Assembly: GCF_001908025.1 (NCBI RefSeq)
Contig: NZ_MQMG01000015.1
Location: 1-59,706, forward strand
DNA length: 59,706 bases
Source: Geobacillus proteiniphilus
Lineage (GTDB): Bacteria; Bacillota; Bacilli; Bacillales; Anoxybacillaceae
Reading direction: 5' to 3'
Shown here piece after piece: positions 18,778 to 27,767 of the stretch. Each line of letters opens with the position of its first letter. Position 1 is the first letter of the stretch. Below the pieces are notes generated by a model. That model was not told the origin of the DNA. It saw nothing but the letters and a program-made list of their open reading frames with translations, and ran no database searches. The position numbers were made by a program, and so were the translations under genes.

Positions 18778-20397
18778 ATGAGTGAAAAACGGGCGTTGTC
18801 TCTTTATCCGGAACACATTTCGTTCTATATGGATATTCCCGACAAAACGGTATGCGATGTACTGCATGAACGAGCGGCGGAATTCGGCTCCCAGCCGGCG
18901 CTGACATTTTACGACAAGACGATCACCTATGCCGAGCTTGAGGCGGCGGTCAACCGTTTCACCTCAAGCCTGCAGGCGCTTGGGGTGCAAAAAGGCGACC
19001 GCGTCGCGATTATGCTGCCGAACTGCCCGCAGTATGTCATCGCTTACTACGGCATTTTGCAGGCGGGCGCGATCGTCACACAAGTGAACCCGATGCTTGT
19101 TGAGCGCGAACTTGCCTATTTGCTCAAAGACTCCGGCGCCGAGACGATCGTCATTTATGAACCGCTTTATCCGCGCCTTGCCGCCGTCAGAGGGGAGACA
19201 GCCGTCAAACAAGCGATCACTGTCAGCTTCGGAGCGCCGCCATCCGTTTCGCTGGCTGAAGGAGATGTCACGTTTGACGAATTTCTTGCTGCAGGAAGCG
19301 GAGCTGTGCGCCCGGTGTCGATCGAATCAACGCATGACGTCGCTGTGTTGCAATATACTGGCGGGACGACAGGGCGCTCAAAAGGGGCGATGCTCACCCA
19401 TCGCAACATTTTCGCCAACGTCTTGCAATGCGCCGAATTTTTCAAAGGGACATTTGAGTTCGGGAAAGAGCGATATTTAACTGTCATCCCGTTGTTCCAC
19501 GTGTTCGCGATGACGTCGGGAATGAACTTGGCCATTTACCAAGGAGCGGAAAACATTTTGCTGCCGCGCTTTGAGCTGAAAGAAGTGTTGGAGACGATTC
19601 GCGACAAGCAGCCGACCGTGTTTCCAGGCGTGCCGACGATGTATGTCGCTATTACAAATACTCCTGGAGTCGAGCAATACGGCATCAGTAGCATTAAAAC
19701 GTGCAACAGCGGCAGCGCGCCGATGCCGCTTGAATTGATGCGCGATTTCGAAGCGAAAACGGGAGCGGTTATCCTTGAAGGATACGGCTTGTCCGAAGCC
19801 TCGCCAGTGACGCATTGCAATCCGCCGTTTGCGGCGCGCAAGCCGGGCACGGTCGGCATCGGCATGCCGCTGACCGAGTACAAAGTCGTCGATGTGGCGA
19901 CTGGCACGCAAGAGCTGCCGCCAGGCGAAGTCGGCGAGCTGATTATCCGTGGACCGCAAGTGATGAAAGGCTATTGGAACATGCCGGAAGAAACGGCGGC
20001 GGCGCTGCGCGACGGTTGGCTGTACACTGGCGATTTGGCTTCGATTGACGAGGAAGGGTATGTGACGATTGTCGACCGGAAAAAAGATCTGATCATCGCC
20101 GGCGGCTATAACATTTATCCGCGTGAAATCGAAGAAGTGCTGTACGAACATCCAGCGGTGAAAGAGGCGGCGGCAGTTGGTGTGCCTGATCCGTACCGCG
20201 GCGAAACGGTGAAGGCGATTATCGTTTTAAAAGATGGAATGCAGGCAAGCGAAGAAGAAATTCTTGCCCATTGCCGAAAAAACTTAGCGGCGTACAAAGT
20301 GCCGCGCATTGTCGAGTTCCGTGCCGAACTGCCGAAGACGAACGTCGGGAAAATTTTGCGCCGCGCCTTGCGTGAAGAGGCGTCCCGCCCGCAATAA
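18778..20397 (+). CDS. Long-chain fatty-acid--CoA ligase
   Basis: A 539-residue ANL-superfamily adenylating enzyme. It activates a fatty acid with ATP to acyl-AMP and then acyl-CoA. Motifs in order: YTGGTTGRSKGAMLTHRN (P-loop), EGYGLSEASPVTHCNPP, DGWLYTGDLASIDEEGY, IVDRKKDLIIAGGYNIYPRE, and C-terminal PKTNVGKILRRALRE with the catalytic Lys. These are FadD-type signatures. AAAAGGGGG precedes the start. It is last gene of the three-gene operon and is followed by a terminator. Confidence 0.94.
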   Translation: MSEKRALSLYPEHISFYMDIPDKTVCDVLHERAAEFGSQPALTFYDKTITYAELEAAVNRFTSSLQALGVQKGDRVAIMLPNCPQYVIAYYGILQAGAIVTQVNPMLVERELAYLLKDSGAETIVIYEPLYPRLAAVRGETAVKQAITVSFGAPPSVSLAEGDVTFDEFLAAGSGAVRPVSIESTHDVAVLQYTGGTTGRSKGAMLTHRNIFANVLQCAEFFKGTFEFGKERYLTVIPLFHVFAMTSGMNLAIYQGAENILLPRFELKEVLETIRDKQPTVFPGVPTMYVAITNTPGVEQYGISSIKTCNSGSAPMPLELMRDFEAKTGAVILEGYGLSEASPVTHCNPPFAARKPGTVGIGMPLTEYKVVDVATGTQELPPGEVGELIIRGPQVMKGYWNMPEETAAALRDGWLYTGDLASIDEEGYVTIVDRKKDLIIAGGYNIYPREIEEVLYEHPAVKEAAAVGVPDPYRGETVKAIIVLKDGMQASEEEILAHCRKNLAAYKVPRIVEFRAELPKTNVGKILRRALREEASRPQ

Positions 20398-20409
20398 CAG
20401 AGGGCTTTC

Positions 20410-20442
20410 GGCCAAGTCCCAAAGCGGGCTTGGCCGTTTTAT
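20410..20442 (+). terminator. Terminator of the acyl-CoA ligase operon
   Basis: GGCCAAGTCCC pairs with GGGCTTGGCC, followed by GTTTTAT. Confidence 0.8.
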
Positions 20443-20490
20443 GGTACAATAGCTGGCAGCGACTACATTTTAGGCAAGAGGTGTAAAAAC

Positions 20491-21075
20491 ATGAAGGAGA
20501 AAATTATGGCTGCCAGCATTGAGCTGTTTGAACAAAATGGGTTCAGCGAAACATCGATCCAAGACATCGTTGACGCCCTCGGGGTGACAAAAGGGACGTT
20601 TTATTACTATTTTACAAGCAAAGAAGAACTGTTGATGGATATTCACCTTCGCTACATTGAAGGGCTGCTTGACGAAGAGGAGCGCATTATAAGCGATAAA
20701 CGGCGCCCGTTGCGGGAGAAGCTGTATGACATTATCTTCATGCTCATTCATAATGTCGAGCGGCAAGGACGGGAAGCACGCATTTTTTTTCGTGAAATGA
20801 AGCATTTGAGTGAGGAGCATTTACAAAAAGTAAAAGAAAAGCGCGATTTGTTTCGCCAACGGTTGCAGGCGTTAATTGAGGAAGGAATGAAAAACGGTGA
20901 ACTGCGCTGCGATTTGTCGCCATCGATCGCCACGCTTACCGTTCTTGGGGCGGCCAATTGGAGCTACCAATGGTTTCGTCCGGACGGCGAGCTGACCGAT
21001 GCCGAGGTGGCGAAGCAGATGGTGGAGATCCTGCTTGATGGCATGAGCGCGCCGTCTGTCTCGAAAGCCGAGTGA
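20491..21075 (+). CDS. TetR-family transcriptional regulator
   Basis: A 194-residue repressor. The N-terminal helix-turn-helix (about residues 8-48) reads IQDIVDALGVTKGTFYYYF. The C-terminal ligand domain is of the KstR2/FadR type, with many charged residues. Such regulators sense acyl-CoAs and control lipid catabolism. The gene has its own short upstream region with TACAAT (20445-20450) and GAGGTG before ATG 20491. It lies between a fatty-acid operon and a second lipid-related group, so it is the likely ligand-responsive repressor of one or both, perhaps through the palindrome at 16709. Confidence 0.88.
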   Translation: MKEKIMAASIELFEQNGFSETSIQDIVDALGVTKGTFYYYFTSKEELLMDIHLRYIEGLLDEEERIISDKRRPLREKLYDIIFMLIHNVERQGREARIFFREMKHLSEEHLQKVKEKRDLFRQRLQALIEEGMKNGELRCDLSPSIATLTVLGAANWSYQWFRPDGELTDAEVAKQMVEILLDGMSAPSVSKAE

Positions 21076-21172
21076 AAAGAGAGACAAACAAGTTTGATCC
21101 GAGGTGTGTCGATGGATGCTGCCCGTGCGGCGGCATGGCGCGCTTGAATTGTTGACCAAGGGGGAGAGGGAG

Positions 21173-22231
21173 ATGACAGCGATTATTCCAGTGCGCAAGG
21201 GGGAAGAACTGCCGGCAGGGAAGCTGGCCAAGTTTTTGCGCACGGTGCTGCCGGACATGCCGGATGGGGAGCTCGAGATCCAGCAATTTTCCGCCGGCCG
21301 GTCGAATTTGACGTATTTGCTCCGCTGTGGGGAGTGGGAGGCGGTGCTGCGCCGGCCGCCGTTTGGCCCGGTGCCGCCGAAAGCGCACGATATGAAGCGG
21401 GAGAGCACGTGGCTTTCTGAAATCCATCCGCTGTTCCCGCTCGCCCCGAAACCATTCTATTTTTGTGAAGACGAATCGGTGATCGGCAGTCCGTTTTTCG
21501 TCATGGAGCGGCGGCATGGCGTCGTGATTGACAGTGATTTTCCCGATGGCATCACTCCGACGGAGGAGGTTTGCCGTGGCATTTCCGAGACGATGGTCGA
21601 GACGCTTGTCCGTATCCATCAAATTGATTATACGAACACACGCCTCGTTCAGATGGTAAAGCCGGATGGGTTTATGGAACGGCAAGTGCACGGATGGATC
21701 CAGCGCTATGAGCGGGCCAAGACGGATGATATTCCGGAAGCCGAGGCGCTGATGAAGTGGCTCGCTTCTCATATTCCACCGCAGCGCGAAGCAACCGTAA
21801 TCCATTACGATTTTAAGCTGAATAACGCTTTGTTTGCCAAAGACGACATCACCAAAATGGTTGGGCTGTTTGATTGGGAGATGTCGACGGTCGGGGATCC
21901 GCTTGCCGATTTGGCGGTGGCCATGAGTTATTGGATTGAGGAAGACGATCCTCCACTCATTAAAAGTGGGTTTGGCCGCGCGCCGGTCACCGTCCGTCCC
22001 GGTTTTTATACGCGCGAACAGTTTATTGAGGCATATGCCAAAAAAAGCGGCCGTGATGTGTCCGATATACACGTTTATTTAACGTTTGCCTACTTTAAAT
22101 TAGCGGTCATTTGCCAGCAAATTTATTACCGCTACCGCCGCGGACAGACGAACGATGAGCGGTTTCGCCATTTTGGCCAGTTTGTCGAAGCGCTCATTGA
22201 GCATGCATGGCAGCTGGCGACAGGACGGTGA
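21173..22231 (+). CDS. ACAD10-type phosphotransferase-family protein
   Basis: 352 residues with the aminoglycoside-phosphotransferase/kinase-like fold. Catalytic loop is VIHYDFKLNN (HxDxxxxN type) and the metal-binding motif is GLFDWEMSTVGDPLADLA. Members fused or next to acyl-CoA dehydrogenases (ACAD10/11, FadE36) are thought to phosphorylate 4-hydroxyacyl-CoAs, and the neighbouring acyl-CoA dehydrogenase is of that type. Start ATG 21173 is chosen because GGGGGAGAGGGAG precedes it; the open frame extends to 21104. The specific substrate is inference. Confidence 0.85.
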   Translation: MTAIIPVRKGEELPAGKLAKFLRTVLPDMPDGELEIQQFSAGRSNLTYLLRCGEWEAVLRRPPFGPVPPKAHDMKRESTWLSEIHPLFPLAPKPFYFCEDESVIGSPFFVMERRHGVVIDSDFPDGITPTEEVCRGISETMVETLVRIHQIDYTNTRLVQMVKPDGFMERQVHGWIQRYERAKTDDIPEAEALMKWLASHIPPQREATVIHYDFKLNNALFAKDDITKMVGLFDWEMSTVGDPLADLAVAMSYWIEEDDPPLIKSGFGRAPVTVRPGFYTREQFIEAYAKKSGRDVSDIHVYLTFAYFKLAVICQQIYYRYRRGQTNDERFRHFGQFVEALIEHAWQLATGR

Positions 22232-22237
22232 GGCGGC

Positions 22238-23023
22238 GTGATGACAAAAGTGCATGTCGTGCTGCGCAAAGAAGACATTGATGAGATGGCGCTTGCTGAT
22301 CGAAAGGTGGCTGTCGTGTTCGATGTTTTGCTTGCCACCTCGTCGATTACAGCAGTTCTCTCTGCCGGCGCTCGTTCGGTGATCCCGGTGCGCGATGCCG
22401 AGGAGGCCAAGGAGATCGCGCTTCGCTTGCCAGAGGGCAGCTATGAGCTCGTCGGCGAATACGAAGGGCGGACGATCGCCGGTTTTCATCCGCCGGCGCC
22501 GCTGTTTTTGCAAACGGTTTGTCCAGGGAAAACAGTCGTGCTATCGACGACCAATGGCACGGTGGCGATTCGCAGAGCTCAGCCAGCCCGTGCGGTGTAC
22601 GCGGCGAGCTTGCTGAACAGCCCGGCGGTCAGCGAGCATATTTGCCGTTTACATCAGGAAGAGACGATCATTGTGATTTGTTCCGGCTCGTCGGGCCGTT
22701 TTTGCCTAGAAGACTTTTATGGCGCCGGCTACTTTGTGCACTGCTTGATCGAGCAAGGGATCAACGCGGCGGAGCTGTCCGACAGCGCGACGGCCGCATG
22801 GTTCTTTTACCGGCAATATTCAGATGAAGGAAAGGCGAAAGAAGTGTTGTCTGCCTCGCGCGTCGGCCGTTGGATGACGGCGTACGGCTTGGAAAAAGAA
22901 ATCGACTACATCAACCGGCACGGGTCGCTTTCTGCCGTTCCAAAACTTGAGCTGGGGCCGTTCGGCCTGGAACTGCGCAATATGGCGTCGACAAAAGTAA
23001 CGAAAGAGGGGATATCGCCATGA
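22238..23023 (+). CDS. ComB-family 2-phosphosulfolactate phosphatase-like protein
   Basis: 261 residues of the ComB family, whose founding member removes phosphate from 2-phosphosulfolactate. Conserved segments: VVFDVLLATSSITA, VLSTTNGTVAIRRA and ICSGSSGRFCLEDFYGAGYF. The start is GTG 22238, 6 bases after the previous stop, and its end overlaps the next start by four bases (ATGA), so it is within an operon. Its role next to acyl-CoA genes is unclear. A sulfolactate pathway is not otherwise visible here. Confidence 0.82.
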   Translation: MMTKVHVVLRKEDIDEMALADRKVAVVFDVLLATSSITAVLSAGARSVIPVRDAEEAKEIALRLPEGSYELVGEYEGRTIAGFHPPAPLFLQTVCPGKTVVLSTTNGTVAIRRAQPARAVYAASLLNSPAVSEHICRLHQEETIIVICSGSSGRFCLEDFYGAGYFVHCLIEQGINAAELSDSATAAWFFYRQYSDEGKAKEVLSASRVGRWMTAYGLEKEIDYINRHGSLSAVPKLELGPFGLELRNMASTKVTKEGISP

Positions 23024-23994
23024 AATTTGTCCAATTCGTTGAATACGGTGGACCGGATGTCTTGCGTGTTTGCGAAGGCGAACGTCCGAAACCCACGGGG
23101 CGGCAAGTCGTGATTGAAGCTGAAGCGATCGGCGTCAACTATGCGGATACAGCCCGACGGGAAGGCCGCTATGTTGTGCCGACGCCGCTTCCGTTCATCC
23201 CTGGGACGGAAGTGGCCGGCGTTGTCCGTGAAGTTGGTCCGGAGGTGCAAACGGTCCTCCCGGGGCAACGCGTCGTCGCGTTGATCGAATCCGGCGGCTA
23301 CGCTGAGTTTGTCGCCGTCGATGAACGGGCGGTCGTGCCGCTTCCGGATGGAATGGATGCCCGGCAGGCGGCGGCCTTGCCGGTGCAAGGGCTAAGCGCC
23401 TACCATATTCTCAAAACGATGGGCCGCTTGGAAGAAGGGGAGACGGTGCTCGTTCATGCCGCAGCCGGCGGCGTTGGGACGATTGCCGTCCAATTGGCGA
23501 AACGGTTCGGCGCCAAAATGGTCATCGCCACGGCAAGCACGGAGGAAAAACGAGCGCTCGCCAAACAGCTTGGCGCTGATGTCACCATTGATTATACAAA
23601 AGACAGCTGGGCTGCGGACGTGATGGAGGCGACCGGTGGGCGCGGCGTCGATGTCGCTTTGGAAATGGCGGGCGGCGATGTCTTTCATCAGACGCTCGAT
23701 TGCCTTGCTCCGTTCGGCCGCCTGGTCGTATATGGGGCGGCGAGCGGGGAAATGACGCGTCTCAATCCAGTCCGGCTGATGGCGAAAAACTGGTCAGTGA
23801 TCGGCTTTTTCTTGCCGCAAATCATGAAAAAGCGGGCGTTGTACGAACAAAGTTTGCGGGAATTGCTCGCGTGGGTGCAGGAAGGAAGCCTGAAGCTGAT
23901 GATCGGCGGCGTCTACCCGCTTGAGCAGGCTTCTGAAGTGCATCGGCTGCTGCAGGGGCGGAAAACGCATGGCAAGCTATTGCTTGTGCCATAA
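23020..23994 (+). CDS. Quinone oxidoreductase (zinc-free medium-chain dehydrogenase)
   Basis: 324 residues, NADPH:quinone reductase-like. N-terminal GroES-like fold with EYGGPDVL and GVNYADTARREGRY. The Rossmann domain has VLVHAAAGGVGTIAVQLA and an NADPH-type follow-up. No zinc-ligand Cys/His pattern is present, consistent with the QOR family. It overlaps the ComB-like gene by ATGA and is the last gene before a terminator. Confidence 0.9.
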   Translation: MKFVQFVEYGGPDVLRVCEGERPKPTGRQVVIEAEAIGVNYADTARREGRYVVPTPLPFIPGTEVAGVVREVGPEVQTVLPGQRVVALIESGGYAEFVAVDERAVVPLPDGMDARQAAALPVQGLSAYHILKTMGRLEEGETVLVHAAAGGVGTIAVQLAKRFGAKMVIATASTEEKRALAKQLGADVTIDYTKDSWAADVMEATGGRGVDVALEMAGGDVFHQTLDCLAPFGRLVVYGAASGEMTRLNPVRLMAKNWSVIGFFLPQIMKKRALYEQSLRELLAWVQEGSLKLMIGGVYPLEQASEVHRLLQGRKTHGKLLLVP

Positions 23995-24002
23995 GTAAAG
24001 AA

Positions 24003-24037
24003 GAGGGTGTTCCAAAAGGATTGGGACACCCTTTTCT
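24003..24037 (+). terminator. Terminator after the quinone oxidoreductase gene
   Basis: AGGGTGTTCC pairs with GGGACACCCT, followed by TTTCTT. Confidence 0.8.
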
Positions 24038-24139
24038 TGTATATTCCCCTAAAGCCAATGATGAACAAAAGTCGAAAGAAAAGCAGCCTTTTTCTAATGG
24101 GGGCATGGCGGCCTAAACCGATACGATTTTTGAAAACCG

Positions 24140-25297
24140 TTACGGTCTGCGGCGCTTCGTTTGGATATACCGCTCGAGCCGGTCAAGCCCTTCTTTGAGC
24201 ACATCGAGCGAATAAGCGTACGACAGGCGGACATGGCCTTCACCGTATTCGGAAAAGGCGCTGCCGGGAACGAGGGCGACCCCGGCGTTTTCGACGACAT
24301 CGAGGGCAAAATCAAACGAAGACATGCCAAAGGCGGCGATTGACGGAAACAAGTAAAAGGCTCCATCCGGCTTCTCAACCGGCAGCCCCATGGCGGTGAG
24401 ACGACTGTAGGCATACTCAAGCCGCTCGGCGTAGGCGGCGCGCATCACCTCGGCGTCGTTTTTGCCGGCGGTCAGCGCCTCCACCGCCGCTTTTTGGCTG
24501 ATCGATGACGTGCACGAGACGCTGTATTGGTGCACTTTCACCATTTGTTCAACGGCGAACGCTGGAGCGAAGACAAACCCGATGCGCCAACCCGTCATGG
24601 AGTGCGATTTGCTTAAACCGTTGATGACGATCGTCTGCTCCGGCAGCCACTCGGCGATCGAGCGATGGCGTCCGTGGTAAACGAGCTCGCTGTAAATTTC
24701 ATCGGAAACGATCCAAATCGGCCGTCCTTTCAAAAGGGAAGCGATGTTCTCAAGCTCTTTGGCTGACAGCGCCGTCCCGGTTGGATTTGATGGGTATGGA
24801 AGAACGAGGCAGCGCGTCTTTTCCGTCAAATAAGGCGCAATGAGCTCGGCCGACAGACGGAAACCGTTTGGCCTTGTGTCGATGTACACCGGTTTCGCCC
24901 CGCACAGGCGGATGAGCGGTTCATAGCCAGGATAGACTGGCGCGGGAAGAAGCACTTCCGTCCCTTCCTCCAAAATCGTGCGAAACGCGATATCAAGCGC
25001 TTGGCTGGCGCCGACGGTGGCGATGACTTCGTCCGGCGTGTAGCGAAGGCCGTACTTGTCAGCGACGAATTGGCAAGCCGCCTGGCGCAGTTCAAGCAGG
25101 CCGGCGTTCGCTGTATACGTCGTGAAATCGGCGGCGATCGCTTCCTGAGCGGCCGCTTTGACATGATCGGGCGTTGGGAAATCAGGCTGGCCGATCGTCA
25201 AGGAAACAAGTCCCGGCCGGTCGGCGACAAGGTTGAAAAATTGGCGGATGCCTGATAACTGAATGGCTTGAACGCGTGGTTGAATGAGGTGTTTCAC
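24140..25297 (-). CDS. patA: PatA-type aminotransferase
   Basis: A 385-residue PLP class I/II aminotransferase closely resembling B. subtilis PatA, which aminates N-acetyl-2-amino-6-oxopimelate in the acetylase branch of lysine/diaminopimelate synthesis. That fits dapH and dapL later in the window. Segments: SLTIGQPDFPTPDHVKAA, VLPYPSNPTGTALS and PLP-lysine in INGLSKSHSMTGWRIGF. The start is GTG 25297 with AAAGGTGG upstream; the open frame extends to 25393. It is the first gene of the block collinear with B. subtilis. Confidence 0.93.
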   Translation of the reverse strand: MKHLIQPRVQAIQLSGIRQFFNLVADRPGLVSLTIGQPDFPTPDHVKAAAQEAIAADFTTYTANAGLLELRQAACQFVADKYGLRYTPDEVIATVGASQALDIAFRTILEEGTEVLLPAPVYPGYEPLIRLCGAKPVYIDTRPNGFRLSAELIAPYLTEKTRCLVLPYPSNPTGTALSAKELENIASLLKGRPIWIVSDEIYSELVYHGRHRSIAEWLPEQTIVINGLSKSHSMTGWRIGFVFAPAFAVEQMVKVHQYSVSCTSSISQKAAVEALTAGKNDAEVMRAAYAERLEYAYSRLTAMGLPVEKPDGAFYLFPSIAAFGMSSFDFALDVVENAGVALVPGSAFSEYGEGHVRLSYAYSLDVLKEGLDRLERYIQTKRRRP

Positions 25298-25344
25298 CGG
25301 TTGTCCACCTTTCTTTTTTGTTTCTATTGTACCATTGGCGAGGA

Positions 25345-25408
25345 AAACGAAAAAACAAAAATGAGCCCCTTTCCGTCCGGATTGTTTCCTCAAACGGAAA
25401 TGGGGCTC
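25345..25408 (-). terminator. Terminator of the IDEAL-domain gene
   Basis: On the reverse strand GAGCCCC..GGGGCTC arms with ACGGAAA/TTTCCGT inside, followed by a T-rich tract. Confidence 0.75.
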
Positions 25409-25451
25409 ACTTGGTCATCGACGATTCACTTTCCAACTTCGTTCGCTCCTT

Positions 25452-25679
25452 TTACGCGCCGTATTTTTTCAACAGGTCGTTATATTGGGCGGAAAGCTTG
25501 AAAAACAACGGTTTGTTGCCGGCCGCGAGCGCTTCATCGATTTGTTCCATCAGTTTTTTTCTTTGAAACTGGAAGATCGCTTCTTTCAGCACTTGTTCGG
25601 CCATCGGCCCGTAGCTGCTTTTTTCTTCCGGCTGGTTGAACAAAACGGCGCCTTCATTCGGGTATTGTTTTTCGTACAT
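25452..25679 (-). CDS. IDEAL-domain protein
   Basis: 75 residues. The C-terminal half contains the family's name motif (QIDEAL, in KLMEQIDEALAAGNK) and the following LSAQYNDLLKKYG. IDEAL domains occur in small Firmicutes regulators and in adaptor-like proteins; a precise role is unknown. The start at 25679 has GGGAGGG upstream. It is monocistronic with its own terminator. Confidence 0.85.
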   Translation of the reverse strand: MYEKQYPNEGAVLFNQPEEKSSYGPMAEQVLKEAIFQFQRKKLMEQIDEALAAGNKPLFFKLSAQYNDLLKKYGA

Positions 25680-25865
25680 GATTCAGTCCCTCCCATATGG
25701 GAACGAAACAGTTCCCTTTATTATATTATCGTCGTTTTTGATGCCAATGTAAAGAAAATTTAGATAAATATTTTTTGTCAATTTTTTCTCTACATGATTT
25801 TTATACCCGTTTTTTGTTGGGGCTTAACAGTTTTTCGGTTATGATAAGAGGAGAACAAGGCAAAG

Positions 25866-26867
25866 GTGATGGCGATGATTCGCACGTGTGTCGTGACAAA
25901 AGAATTTGAGATTTTATATGATGTTGACTTAACGCTTGTCAACAGCCCAGACGTCTCATGGTATTGGGTTGACTTTCATGAGCCGACGGATGAGGAATCG
26001 GAGTTGCTCGCCTCCTTTTTCCGTTTCCACCCACTGGCGATTGAAGACTGTCTCGAATATGTGCAACGGCCGAAGCTCGATTTTTACGACCGCTACTTGT
26101 TTGTCGTTCTTCATGCCATTGCCGGGATGACGCTGGAGGCTGAGGAGGTCGATTTGTTTGTCGGGCAAAACTTCATCGTTTCGTTTCATAAGTCGCCGAT
26201 CCATGCCGTCGACGAGGTGTGGGAGCGATTGAAGCATGAAGAAGATGTTCAGCAGGGGCCGTTTCACGTCATGTACCGGCTGATCGATAAGCTTGTGGAT
26301 GATTATTTCCCACCGCTTTACCATATTGAAGACGTGCTGAACGATTTAGAGGAGAATACGAACAACGAACCGATTCATGACATTATTGAAAAAGTGTTTG
26401 ACATCCGTGGTGATTTATCGAAGCTGCGCCGGACGATCGTGCCGATGCGCGACTTGTTGTACCGCATCATCCATTCCGACCGGCTGCAGCGCATGAAAGA
26501 ACGGCAGCTGTACTTTCATGACATTTATGATCATTTGCTGAAGCTGTCGGAAATGATTGAGACAAACCGAGAAATTACCGCGGATATCCGCGACAGCTAT
26601 TTATCGCTCAACTCGAATCGAATGAACAATATTATGATGACATTTACAGCCATTACGACCATTTTCATGCCGCTCTCCTTTATTGCCGGCATTTATGGGA
26701 TGAACTTTGATTATATGCCTGAATTGCACTGGAAGTACGGATACTTTGTTGTATTGGCTGCCATGGCGGTGATCGGCATGACGATGTTCGTCTGGTTTAA
26801 GCGCAACGGCTGGTTTCAGTTGTTGAAAGGCGACTGGGCGAAGGAGGAGCGGGAGCGCCGCCAGTAG
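25866..26867 (+). CDS. CorA-family magnesium transporter
   Basis: About 333 residues. The long cytoplasmic N-terminal funnel domain is followed by two C-terminal transmembrane helices (about 268-290 and 300-322). The signature GMN occurs in IAGIYGMNFDYMPELHWKYGY, which forms the pore selectivity ring. It transports Mg2+ (and possibly other divalent ions) as a pentamer. The start could be GTG 25866, ATG 25869 or ATG 25875; spacing to AAAGGTG favours 25875. It is monocistronic. Confidence 0.92.
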   Translation: MMAMIRTCVVTKEFEILYDVDLTLVNSPDVSWYWVDFHEPTDEESELLASFFRFHPLAIEDCLEYVQRPKLDFYDRYLFVVLHAIAGMTLEAEEVDLFVGQNFIVSFHKSPIHAVDEVWERLKHEEDVQQGPFHVMYRLIDKLVDDYFPPLYHIEDVLNDLEENTNNEPIHDIIEKVFDIRGDLSKLRRTIVPMRDLLYRIIHSDRLQRMKERQLYFHDIYDHLLKLSEMIETNREITADIRDSYLSLNSNRMNNIMMTFTAITTIFMPLSFIAGIYGMNFDYMPELHWKYGYFVVLAAMAVIGMTMFVWFKRNGWFQLLKGDWAKEERERRQ

Positions 26868-26943
26868 CCGTATAAAACGGGCTGTTCCCCTCATATATAT
26901 AATTACATAATGACGGCAGCGTAAGCGCGAAGGAGGGGAACCG

Positions 26944-27594
26944 ATGGCAAGAGGAATTTGGGGAGTCGACTCGGCGCAAGCCGTAACGGATCAGCTGTTT
27001 CAATGCGTGCGGACGGAGCTTGGCTATCCGAAATTTTGGGGCCGTTATTTGTCGGAAGTGCCGAACGTGTCCGAAGGGTTGACACGCGACGAGATCGCCC
27101 GCATCCGCAGCTATGGCGTGAAGGTGCTGCCGATTTATAACGCCTTCCGCGAAGCGGTCGGCTATGCGAACGGTCAGGTGGCGGCGCGCAACGCGGTGTT
27201 CCATGCGCGGCGGCTCGGCATTCCGAAAAATAAACTGCTGTTTGCCAACATCGAAGACTTTTTCGCTGTGGATGCCGCTTGGATCGCTGCTTGGGTGGAA
27301 ACGCTCTATCCGACCGGATACCGGCCGGGGCTGTACGCGGACCCGACGAAAGGGGATTTCGCCGCTGCCTATTGCGAGGCGGTCAGCCGGAACAACCAAG
27401 TGGCGGTGCAGGCGGTCATTTGGAGCGCCGCACCAAGGCCGGGAACGACGAAAGAGCAGAAAGCGCCGCGCTATCAGCCGGCTGCCCCGCCTTGCAGCGC
27501 GAATGTCTGGGTGTGGCAGTACGGGCGTGATGCAGAAGTCTGCCCGGTTGACACGAATTTAGCTGACCGACGCCTATTGGACTTTTTGTATTGA
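26944..27594 (+). CDS. DUF1906 glycoside-hydrolase-like protein
   Basis: 216 residues of the DUF1906 (Rv2525c-like) TIM-barrel fold: GIWGVDSAQAVTDQLF at the start, WGRYLSEVPNVSEGLT, VLPIYNAF, ANIEDFF, YRPGLYADP, and WVWQYGRD near the end. This fold is related to glycoside hydrolase family 25, which cleaves peptidoglycan. There is no signal peptide, so secretion is uncertain. GAAGGAGGGG precedes ATG 26944. It is monocistronic with a terminator. Enzymatic activity is not proven for the family. Confidence 0.82.
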   Translation: MARGIWGVDSAQAVTDQLFQCVRTELGYPKFWGRYLSEVPNVSEGLTRDEIARIRSYGVKVLPIYNAFREAVGYANGQVAARNAVFHARRLGIPKNKLLFANIEDFFAVDAAWIAAWVETLYPTGYRPGLYADPTKGDFAAAYCEAVSRNNQVAVQAVIWSAAPRPGTTKEQKAPRYQPAAPPCSANVWVWQYGRDAEVCPVDTNLADRRLLDFLY

Positions 27595-27597
27595 ACA

Positions 27598-27629
27598 AAG
27601 CCGTTGCAAAAAAAGGCAGCGGCTTTTTT
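27598..27629 (+). terminator. Terminator of the DUF1906 gene
   Basis: AAAGCCG..GC pairs with GC..CGGCTTT, followed by T residues. Confidence 0.8.
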
Positions 27630-27767
27630 ATGCGGCTGGGAAATTGTTGGCTGTTGCGCGTCTTTTCTTTTAATTTTTTTGCTTGGATCGATTATATTAG
27701 TAATAGGAAAAAAGGAGGATGTCAGTCGGTTGGGGAAAACGGAACGATGATCGAAAGGAGAGGGAAT

